Assembly: GCA_016220125.1 (NCBI GenBank)
Contig: JACRIF010000064.1
Coordinates: 1-9,995, forward strand
DNA: 9,995 bases
Reading direction: 5' to 3'
Source of the DNA: Candidatus Peregrinibacteria bacterium
GTDB lineage: Bacteria; Patescibacteriota; Gracilibacteria; UM-FILTER-43-11
Shown here: piece by piece, positions 1 through 5,290 of the stretch
Layout of the letters: each line of letters opens with the position of its first letter
Position numbering within the stretch: position 1 is the first letter of the stretch
Program-made: the position numbers and the translations under genes
Notes under the pieces: generated by a model
The model's input: only the letters and a program-made list of their open reading frames with translations
What the model was told of the DNA's origin: nothing
Databases searched by the model: none

Positions 1-159
1 CAAAAGCCGTGAATCGTGCATCAGCACAATTTGCCCATCCTTCGTCTGCCGGATATCAAACTCCACGCCGTTGGCGCCCAACTCAAACGCTTTTTTGAGA
101 GACCGAATTGTATTCTCCGGCTCATAAGCCGGCGCTCCACGATGACCGACAAGCAACAT
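1..159 (-). CDS. Glycerophosphodiester phosphodiesterase, N-terminal part (partial)
   Basis: The first 53 codons of a leftward gene run off the window's left edge. Translation starts MLLVGHRGAPAYEPENT. It carries the GDPD-family active-site signatures in the expected order and spacing: His6-Arg7-Gly8, Glu15-Asn16-Thr17, Glu33-Phe-Asp35 (metal-binding pair) and His48-Asp49. Members of this family are metal-dependent TIM-barrel enzymes that hydrolyse glycerophosphodiesters to glycerol-3-phosphate and an alcohol. No signal peptide precedes the HRG motif, so a cytoplasmic enzyme is likely. The ATG at 159 directly abuts an AT-rich heptamer array that fills the gap to the upstream FemAB-family gene. 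No Shine-Dalgarno sequence is visible. It is probably co-transcribed with the three genes upstream. The family call is firm; the substrate is not known. Confidence 0.9.
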   Translation of the reverse strand, partial: MLLVGHRGAPAYEPENTIRSLKKAFELGANGVEFDIRQTKDGQIVLMHDSRLL

Positions 160-194
160 AATTACGAATTACGAGTTTCAAGTTTCAAATTAAC
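160..194. repeat. AT-rich heptamer array (5 x 7 bp) at gene junction
   Basis: Exactly five 7-base units lie head to tail: two copies of aattacg, two of agtttca, and one aattaac. The array spans the whole gap between the FemAB-family gene, whose TAA stop (190-192) lies inside the last unit, and the ATG (159) of the phosphodiesterase gene. It shares unit length, base composition and the AA(T/C)T-like unit start with the arrays at 796-830 and 2001-2031. Confidence 0.8.
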
Positions 195-1122
195 CCCTCA
201 ATCGTTTATAAATTCGATAGATCCAAACCCAGCACGGCCGAACCACCAACTCTTTCGCCTGGGGATAATCCACCACGGTTCCCCCGAACTTTTTCTTGAA
301 TTCCGTGACCCCGGCCCAGGCATGGTTCTTTGCGTTTTCGGGTGCGATGCCGAGAAAATCGTACGTTTTGCATCCTCGGCGCTTGGCCTCTTTGATCGCC
401 TCCCACTGAAGCAAATAGGGTGCCATGAGATTTCGGTATTCGTGGTCGGACGCGCCGTAATAATAGGTCCCAATAGGATTCAAATACACAAAAATCCCGG
501 CGGCGATCGGCTTTCCATCCTTGCCCGCCACCAGCAACTGGGCATGGGAACCAAGCGCCTGTAACATTTTTTGATAATAGGCCTTTGGATGAGAGGAAAA
601 ACCATCGCGTCCTGTTGTTTTTTTGAGCAGGTCGTAAAACGCATCCACCCCCTCATTCTGGCGAATTGTTACACCATTCTTCTCAGCCACCTTGATGTTG
701 TAACGTCCCTTCTGCTTCATCTGCGCGAGCAGCTCCTCCTCGGACAAATTCAAATCCAACACCAGCGTGGTTTCCGGATGGTGGTCGTGATGGGTAACTC
801 TTAACTCATAATTCTTAACTTTTAACTCTTCAAGCGGGGACATGCGAATGAAAATCGCTTTCTCCTTTTTTGCCAACGCCACCACCTCCCCCAAGAGCTT
901 ATCCAATAATTTCCCCCTTTCGAACAGCGGTCCACGGGGAATTTCGAGCCAAGACAGGCCAAGTGGCAAAGGGTGCCTCACCACGAGAGCGGAGGAGTGC
1001 TCCGTTTTGAGCACCCATGTTTTCCGCCCCAACGCTTGCTGGAACCCCTCCCACAGCGGATGCTGCCACAGGTTTCGATGGGGATTTTTTTGCCAAAATT
1101 TGAGGAACTCGGTTTCGCTCAT
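190..1122 (-). CDS. FemAB/FemX-family aminoacyltransferase (GNAT fold)
   Basis: This 310-residue protein resembles the FemAB/FemX (lipid II interpeptide-bridge) family, which transfers amino acids from aminoacyl-tRNA to peptidoglycan precursors. Related proteins in Gram-negatives are often uncharacterised. Supporting segments are an N-terminal W-x-H-P-x-W (about 19-24), the central HPETTLVLDLNLSEEELL (115-132) followed by a MKQKGRYNIKVAEKNGV segment (135-151), and the C-terminal GASDHEYRNLMAPYLLQWEA (223-242) plus the YDFLGIAP...GVTEFKKKFGG block (254-281). The combination is characteristic. The ATG at 1122 overlaps the upstream BASS gene's stop as ATGA, suggesting translational coupling. Residues 98-109 are encoded by a heptamer array (796-830) in the variable linker before HPETT. 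The TAA stop lies in another such array. No Shine-Dalgarno sequence is seen. The exact acceptor and amino acid are unknown. Confidence 0.85.
   Translation of the reverse strand: MSETEFLKFWQKNPHRNLWQHPLWEGFQQALGRKTWVLKTEHSSALVVRHPLPLGLSWLEIPRGPLFERGKLLDKLLGEVVALAKKEKAIFIRMSPLEELKVKNYELRVTHHDHHPETTLVLDLNLSEEELLAQMKQKGRYNIKVAEKNGVTIRQNEGVDAFYDLLKKTTGRDGFSSHPKAYYQKMLQALGSHAQLLVAGKDGKPIAAGIFVYLNPIGTYYYGASDHEYRNLMAPYLLQWEAIKEAKRRGCKTYDFLGIAPENAKNHAWAGVTEFKKKFGGTVVDYPQAKELVVRPCWVWIYRIYKRLRG
796..830. repeat. AT-rich heptamer array (5 x 7 bp) inside a coding region
   Basis: Five consecutive 7-base units read aactctt, aactcat, aattctt, aactttt and aactctt on the plus strand. They lie inside the FemAB-family gene and encode residues 98-109 (EELKVKNYELRV) in a linker between conserved blocks. 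The element is 35 bases, not a multiple of three, yet the frame is open on both sides. It matches the 5 x 7 layout of the array at 160-194. Confidence 0.75.
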
Positions 1123-2009
1123 TTCACATAATGGATTAGGCCGACCACCACCACCCAGACAATCTCGGAGAGGAGGATGAAAATCATTTCCGGCGCGCCC
1201 AAATAATGTTGGGCCAGCACCACGCCCAACCCCACATTGGGCAGGATCATGTTGCAGAGAATACCCACCCGTTCGCTCTCCTCTTTGGATCCCAATGTGG
1301 CGATTTTGGCCAACACGTGCAGGATGGCGTGGGTCATGATCAACGCCATGATCAGATGAAGATTCGTGAGGCTCCTCAGCATCACCTCGATATAGGGGGA
1401 AAACGCCGCGTAGAACAGGAAAAAAAGCAGACCCAAATTGATGAGACGGCTATGGCGATGAAGCGCCGAGGCGGCCTTGGAAAAAAAACGGTTGATCAAG
1501 GCGCCCACCGCGAATGGCAACACGATGACCAACAACATCTGCCTTAAAATGGAGGCGGTTCCAATATCAACCGATTCATGGGCGAACAACCCAAACAACA
1601 GGGGGATGGTGAGCACGCTGAGCAAATTCGACAGCACGGCATCCACCGTTGCAACGGCCACATTGCCCCCGTAAATGGCGGCCACGGCCGGTGACGAGAC
1701 GGCGGCGGGCAACATCATGAACAACAGCGCGCCCAAAGCGAATTCGGGGAAAAGCAATTGGGCGATCGGGTAGATCGCCAACGGCGCCGCGACCAGAATC
1801 ATCAGCACCGTGAACATCGATCGGGCTGGATGCCGAACCACCGTGGCCAGCTCCCCCAACTTCATTCCGGCAAACGAGGAAAGCAACAGGGCGGCTAGGA
1901 TCCAGGTCGTGTACGGCGAAAGCGCAACCCCGATTTTTGGCAAAACCAATGCGGCCGGGACGGCCAACAAGGGAATGAAATTGGTGGGGTGGAGCTTGAT
2001 AATTTTCAA
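1119..2009 (-). CDS. Bile acid:sodium symporter (BASS/SBF) family membrane protein
   Basis: A very hydrophobic 296-residue protein with about nine to ten predicted membrane helices. Two segments fit the crossover regions of the BASS family, which use Na+ to import organic anions or related solutes: LPAAVSSPAVAAIYGGNVAV (100-119) and NMILPNVGLGVVLAQHY (253-269), where conserved Asn, Gly and Pro residues unwind helices at the ion and substrate site. The substrate cannot be inferred. The only plausible start is a TTG at 2009, which lies inside an AT-rich heptamer array; an in-frame TAA (2025-2027) blocks extension and no ribosome-binding site is visible. The gene follows the PurN-like gene by 37 bases and overlaps the FemAB-family start by 4 bases, so it is likely the second gene of a leftward operon. 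Confidence 0.78.
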   Translation of the reverse strand: MKIIKLHPTNFIPLLAVPAALVLPKIGVALSPYTTWILAALLLSSFAGMKLGELATVVRHPARSMFTVLMILVAAPLAIYPIAQLLFPEFALGALLFMMLPAAVSSPAVAAIYGGNVAVATVDAVLSNLLSVLTIPLLFGLFAHESVDIGTASILRQMLLVIVLPFAVGALINRFFSKAASALHRHSRLINLGLLFFLFYAAFSPYIEVMLRSLTNLHLIMALIMTHAILHVLAKIATLGSKEESERVGILCNMILPNVGLGVVLAQHYLGAPEMIFILLSEIVWVVVVGLIHYVK

Positions 2010-2031
2010 TTTAAAATTTTCAATTTAAAAT
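2001..2031. repeat. AT-rich heptamer array (4 x 7 bp plus 3 bases) over a start codon
   Basis: Four 7-base units, aattttc and aatttaa alternating twice, are followed by aat. They lie between the PurN-like gene and the BASS gene. The TTG start codon of the BASS gene (2007-2009) and its in-frame upstream stop (2025-2027) are both inside the array. Unit length and composition match 160-194 and 796-830. Confidence 0.8.
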
Positions 2032-2046
2032 CGGCCTGGGTTGGGC

Positions 2047-2418
2047 CTACCCCTTGGCGACCTTTTCGATCAACTGAGCGACGGCTTCCTCCGACTCGAG
2101 CCGAACGAGGCGACCTTCGGTGCTCCGGCTCAACGCCTCTGTGAAATTCCGCCCATAGCCCTCCAGCACCACCCAATCGACCTTGAAAAAATCCAAGGTG
2201 GCGGCCACCTCCTCGTCGAACACTTTGGGCTCAACCTCGCGACCATCGAAATAATAGACCCGAATATGCGCCTCGCGTGCCTTTTGGGCCGCTCCGCAAT
2301 CGGCCTTGTCGGTGATCAGGCAAACGATCTCGGCCTTGAGCCGGTTTGATTTTTGCGCCTCGATGAGCGACTGGAAACGGGCCCCCTCGGATGAGGACAA
2401 CACTGCTATTTTCGGCAT
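2047..2418 (-). CDS. PurN-like formyltransferase N-terminal domain protein, catalytic half missing
   Basis: A 123-residue protein whose first ~90 residues resemble the N-terminal Rossmann half of phosphoribosylglycinamide formyltransferase (PurN, usually about 190-215 residues). It has a beta strand plus phosphate-binding loop (IAVLSSSEGARFQSLIE, 4-20), a CLITDKAD segment (33-40) and a DWVVLEGYGR strand (81-90) matching the family's D-VVLAGFMR. Where active PurN has the Asn-Ile-His catalytic triplet after GRL, this protein reads Arg-Leu-Glu (106-108). It ends 15 residues later, without the HPSLLP loop or the later catalytic Asp. It is therefore unlikely to be a transformylase. It could be a degenerate paralogue, a remnant or a repurposed nucleotide-binding protein. 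The ATG at 2418 lies about 15-20 bases downstream of a sigma70-like promoter. It heads the leftward operon. Confidence 0.7.
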   Translation of the reverse strand: MPKIAVLSSSEGARFQSLIEAQKSNRLKAEIVCLITDKADCGAAQKAREAHIRVYYFDGREVEPKVFDEEVAATLDFFKVDWVVLEGYGRNFTEALSRSTEGRLVRLESEEAVAQLIEKVAKG

Positions 2419-2439
2419 AAGTTGTGTTTAAGTGCACCC

Positions 2440-2467
2440 ATTATAGTCGATCACGACCCCAATTCAA
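2440..2467 (-). promoter_or_regulatory. sigma70-like promoter for the leftward PurN-like/BASS/FemAB/GDPD unit
   Basis: On the minus strand, TTGAAT (2462-2467) is followed after 16 bases by a perfect TATAAT (2440-2445). The predicted transcription start near 2433 leaves a leader of only about 15 bases before the ATG at 2418. It diverges from the rightward promoter at 2570-2597. I see nothing recognisable in 2468-2555 between them. Confidence 0.65.
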
Positions 2468-2555
2468 ACGGCCCTTTCCAAAAAATGAGTTCCAAGGCTA
2501 GCCACAGCCCAATCCCCCTTAAAAAACCTTGCTGTGCTTCTTGATTCACAACAAT

Positions 2556-2569
2556 AGGCCCATTGGCCT
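2556..2569. promoter_or_regulatory. Inverted repeat abutting the rightward -35 box (possible operator)
   Basis: AGGCC (2556-2560) and GGCCT (2565-2569) form a perfect 5-base inverted repeat with a 4-base spacer. It ends at the base before TTGACA of the rightward promoter. The position would suit a regulator-binding site. The arms are short and chance is possible. Confidence 0.25.
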
Positions 2570-2597
2570 TTGACAAGACACAAAGTAGGGGTAAAAT
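2570..2597 (+). promoter_or_regulatory. Strong sigma70-like promoter for the small rightward gene
   Basis: Consensus TTGACA (2570-2575) and TAAAAT (2592-2597, 5 of 6 matches to TATAAT) are separated by 16 bases. Transcription should start near 2603-2605, which coincides with the 5' arm of the predicted leader hairpin. That leaves a 5' leader of about 120 bases before the ATG at 2725. Confidence 0.7.
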
Positions 2598-2602
2598 AGC
2601 CC

Positions 2603-2675
2603 TGTTCTGGAGTTTGGAACCTCTTTCACGGCCCGCCCTGGTGGCGGACTTGTGAATAGAGTTTTCATCAGAACA
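2603..2675 (+). promoter_or_regulatory. Structured 5' leader with nested complementary arms
   Basis: Four pairs of arms nest in the correct order: TGTTCTG (2603-2609) with CAGAACA (2669-2675), CTCT (2621-2624) with AGAG (2658-2661), TTCAC (2625-2629) with GTGAA (2652-2656), and CCGCC (2633-2637) with GGCGG (2643-2647) closing a CTGGT loop. Together they give a long interrupted hairpin of about 73 nt starting almost exactly at the predicted transcription start. It could be a cis-regulatory leader, a stability element or part of a small RNA. It matches no riboswitch class that I recognise. Confidence 0.5.
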
Positions 2676-2724
2676 CGTTGCAAATCACAGGCAGTCCCAC
2701 CCATCACCAATCGAGGCGAGCCGC

Positions 2725-2949
2725 ATGCGTTTTGGCAATCTTCCCCCCAAGGACAAGAAGGCCGTTCAGAAGAAGGCGATCGAGCTTCACGCCGAGGTGT
2801 CGCAGGCCAAGGATCCCGACTTCAGCAAGACGAGGATCATCGAGATGTTCTCGAAGGCAGGCAAGGGCCACCTCGAGCTGCCCGTCCGGGTGCTCCACAA
2901 CCGCGTTCTCGACGATCGCGGCCAGGTCATCGTCAAGGTGACCGCCTAG
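2725..2949 (+). CDS. Small conserved-looking hypothetical protein (74 aa), probably highly expressed
   Basis: I do not recognise this protein. It is 74 residues, soluble and rich in Lys, Glu, Asp and Arg, with no signal peptide or membrane segment. It begins MRFGNLPPKDKKAVQKKA, with a likely amphipathic helix at about 8-30 and a strand-rich end (LPVRVLHNRV...VIVKVTA). Coding evidence is good. It has a near-consensus promoter, a GAGG element 8 bases before the ATG and a terminator 31 bases after the TAG. Codons end mostly in C or G (AAG, GAG, ATC, CTC), giving about 57-68% GC in hand-counted lines against about 50-55% in the genes around it. Such codon bias is typical of highly expressed genes. 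The opposite-strand frame over the same DNA has no comparable signals. It is monocistronic, and its leader may fold. Confidence 0.7.
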   Translation: MRFGNLPPKDKKAVQKKAIELHAEVSQAKDPDFSKTRIIEMFSKAGKGHLELPVRVLHNRVLDDRGQVIVKVTA

Positions 2950-2980
2950 GGCTGCCACAACACGATTTGCTCCATTCAAT

Positions 2981-3014
2981 GGGGGGTCCGTTGCTCACGC
3001 AACGGACCCCCTTT
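2981..3014 (+). terminator. Intrinsic terminator of the small rightward gene
   Basis: A perfect 13-bp stem, GGGGGTCCGTTGC (2982-2994) with GCAACGGACCCCC (2999-3011), closes a TCAC tetraloop. It is followed by TTT and a T-rich stretch (TTTCACTTTATT). The 3' T-tract is only on the plus-strand side, so it serves the rightward gene. Confidence 0.85.
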
Positions 3015-3063
3015 CACTTTATTGACCCCCTCATTCCCAATCCGCTAACAAGCCCTTACCCCG

Positions 3064-3080
3064 TCTCCCACGATGGGAGA
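3064..3080. repeat. Small palindromic intergenic repeat
   Basis: TCTCCCA (3064-3070) and TGGGAGA (3074-3080) form a 7-bp stem around CGA. The neighbouring CCCTTACCCCG and GAGGAAAA context looks like the dispersed CTCTCCC-type palindromes found between genes in many environmental bacterial genomes. I base this on general resemblance; copy number cannot be judged from this window. Confidence 0.45.
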
Positions 3081-3117
3081 GGAAAATTTACGGAGAAAAA
3101 TCCCCATTCCAAAGTTT

Positions 3118-3174
3118 CCCCTCCTTAAAAAGGAGGGGTGGTCGCCTTAGGCGACCGGGGTGGTCTTGAACCCC
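3118..3174. repeat. Cluster of three hairpins after the cyclase gene (REP-like, possible terminator)
   Basis: Three inverted repeats are packed together: CCCCTCCTT (3118-3126) with AAGGAGGGG (3130-3138), a 9-bp stem with a 3-base loop; GGTCGCC (3140-3146) with GGCGACC (3150-3156), a 7-bp stem around TTA; and GGGGT (3157-3161) with ACCCC (3170-3174). They lie directly after the cyclase stop codon. The arrangement resembles widespread REP-like intergenic elements and may end leftward transcription, although no long U-tract is present. Confidence 0.6.
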
Positions 3175-5250
3175 CTACTTCGTCTTCAACGTATAGCTTC
3201 CATCCCAATCCTTGGGCAATGTTTCGTGCTTCAAATGCTCGCAACGCTCGATGTAAACCTTGGAGGAGCCGTCGTCGGGTACGACCTTGAGACATTTTTC
3301 AAACGCTTCAATGGCCTTGCCCCATTCCTGATGACGATAGGCCACAACCCCCTCGTGGAAATGATGATTCAGCTTCTTCTGGGTTTCGCTCAATTCCCCT
3401 TTTCTGGCCTGCAATTCGTATACCTCCACAGGATGCGTCTTTCCCTTCACCGTGAGCAAATCGATCGCGCGCACTTCGATGTGCGCCTTGGCCTGCTGGT
3501 ACGTGGTCTCGTTGATGAGGATGCTGGTGTCGTACACCTTGTTCACGCCCTCTAGGCGCGCGCTCAAGTTCACGGCATCACCGATGACGGTGTAGTCGAA
3601 ACGGCGGTTGGAACCCACGTTCCCCACGATCATGGGGCCCGTGTTGATGCCGATGCGAGCATGGAATGGCAGCTGGCCTCGGCCCTCCCATATCTTGCGA
3701 AGCTCGATCAGTTTTTTTTGGTAGTCGAGGGCCGCCATGCAGGCGCGGATCGCGTGGTCGGGCTGGTGGAGCGGTGCGCCCCAAAAGGCCATGATGGCGT
3801 CGCCGATATACTTGTCGAGCGTGCCGTCGGTATCCAGGATGATGCCCGTCATGGCGTCGAGATATTCGTTCAGCTGCTCCACGAGTTTTTCAGGCGCCAC
3901 CTTTTCGGAGATGGTGGTGAAGCCGGCGATATCGGAAAAGAGCACCGTGAGTTCGCGCTTTTCCCCACCCAACTTGAGTTCATGCGGATTTTCCAGGATT
4001 CGCCGAACCACATGGTGGCTGACATATTTTGAAAAGGCGCGTTCGGTGTGACGGGCGTGCCGAGCCTCGGTGAAATAGCGATACAGGTAGGCCACCGTAA
4101 ACATGAGCGTGATCGCCAGGTAGGGGTAAACCGTGTTCAGGATTAGCCCATATTCGAAGGCAATCCAAGACACAATGGTGTAAATGAGGCATCCGACCAC
4201 CAGGATCGCAACCGACGACACTATTCCCAAAAACAAAAAGAGCCCCAGAGCCAACACAAGCACCGCCATCGAAACCCCCCATATCCCCACAGGAGACTGG
4301 TCGACCAAAAATTGGCCCGTGAGCAGGGTTTGAAGCGCGTTCGCGTGGATTTCGACCCCCGGCATCGGACGCCCCTGCGAAGTGGGAACGTATTGCTCGT
4401 CATGCAGGCCTGTGCCCATTTCTCCGATCAGGACCATTTTTCCCCCAAGATCCAAGGGAAGGCCTGACTGGCGGTCGATGAACCGATTCTCAAGGACATC
4501 GACAAAGGAAATGGAGGAAAAACTATTCGGGGGCCCAAAAAAGTTGAGGTTCATCCGATCGGTCGCATCGAGCGGAATCGTGATCGGGGACACTCGGCGA
4601 TCGCCCACCCTTGCCACAAAATCCATCAACCGAAAACCGCTCGGCACGCGGCCCGAGTCCTCGGGGATCAGATCCAAAAAGGCGCGGGCCACCCGCACCG
4701 CAAACGACTGGGGAACCACGGGGTCGTCCAACAAAACCTTCTGCCTTCGCACCACGTTGTCCTGATCCGGCTGGAAGAGAATGGATCCCAAATTCCCCGG
4801 ATGGGGCTCGATGAACTCCGGCAATGGCTTCAGGCCGGTTGTCGCAGGCGTTTTCGGTTCCGCGGCCAAAATCACATTGTCGTAACGTTTGAGCGTATCG
4901 ACCAGCGCCGCCTTGTCCGCGTCGGACGTGTTTTCGGTGAAAATGATATCAACCCCGATGGCCTTGGCGCCGGCCTTTTCCAAATTTTCGATCACCCGGG
5001 CGTAATCCGCCTTGGAAAATTGAAGCGTTCGGAGCTCCGATGCGTTCTTGCGCTCAAAGGATTTGTCGTCGATCGCGACCAACACCACCTCGCGCATCAC
5101 CGCTCCCTGACCCTGGTGGTAGAAAAAATTGCTGAACTTGAGATGCCACGTGAGGAACCAATCCGACCGAATCATTCCGGCAAACGCCAACCCGAAAACA
5201 ACCGAGGACAAAAGCCAAAAAATGAGTTTGAGCCTCAGCTTCTTTTTCAT
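3175..5250 (-). CDS. CHASE2-domain class III adenylate cyclase with C-terminal TPR-like region
   Basis: A 691-residue membrane signalling enzyme that would make cAMP from ATP. Order: N-terminal membrane helix (about 8-27); extracytoplasmic CHASE2 sensor (about 35-320; DDKS 61-64, AGAKAIGVDIIF 93-104); three membrane helices (about 323-342, 345-363, 376-391); linker; class III catalytic domain (about 430-612); TPR-like helical pair (about 625-675; EGVVAYRHQEWGKAIEAFEK). Catalytic residues are present: metal-binding Asp440 (FSDIAGFT) and Asp484 (YIGD), adenine-contacting Lys480, Thr554 in YTVIGDAVN, and transition-state Asn561 and Arg565. Thr at the second adenine position points to class IIIb, the group containing bicarbonate-responsive cyclases. 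The ATG at 5250 lies 40 bases after the FecR-type lipoprotein gene, in one operon. No Shine-Dalgarno is visible. An adenylate rather than guanylate product is inferred from Lys480/Thr554. Confidence 0.93.
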   Translation of the reverse strand: MKKKLRLKLIFWLLSSVVFGLAFAGMIRSDWFLTWHLKFSNFFYHQGQGAVMREVVLVAIDDKSFERKNASELRTLQFSKADYARVIENLEKAGAKAIGVDIIFTENTSDADKAALVDTLKRYDNVILAAEPKTPATTGLKPLPEFIEPHPGNLGSILFQPDQDNVVRRQKVLLDDPVVPQSFAVRVARAFLDLIPEDSGRVPSGFRLMDFVARVGDRRVSPITIPLDATDRMNLNFFGPPNSFSSISFVDVLENRFIDRQSGLPLDLGGKMVLIGEMGTGLHDEQYVPTSQGRPMPGVEIHANALQTLLTGQFLVDQSPVGIWGVSMAVLVLALGLFLFLGIVSSVAILVVGCLIYTIVSWIAFEYGLILNTVYPYLAITLMFTVAYLYRYFTEARHARHTERAFSKYVSHHVVRRILENPHELKLGGEKRELTVLFSDIAGFTTISEKVAPEKLVEQLNEYLDAMTGIILDTDGTLDKYIGDAIMAFWGAPLHQPDHAIRACMAALDYQKKLIELRKIWEGRGQLPFHARIGINTGPMIVGNVGSNRRFDYTVIGDAVNLSARLEGVNKVYDTSILINETTYQQAKAHIEVRAIDLLTVKGKTHPVEVYELQARKGELSETQKKLNHHFHEGVVAYRHQEWGKAIEAFEKCLKVVPDDGSSKVYIERCEHLKHETLPKDWDGSYTLKTK

Positions 5251-5290
5251 AGGACTAGGAGAGTCGGATTACGGATATCCATCCACAGCC

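Noticed and set aside
2652..3128. Long plus-strand reading frame of 158 codons starting at GTG 2652
   Set aside because: It runs through the leader hairpin and terminator, has no ribosome-binding site, and its Arg/Pro/Gly-rich translation is the shifted shadow of the better-supported gene at 2725-2949.
3118..3156. Tandem hairpins considered as a CRISPR repeat or attC-like recombination site
   Set aside because: No regularly spaced second copies, no spacers and no integrase-type core sites; REP-like palindromes explain them better.
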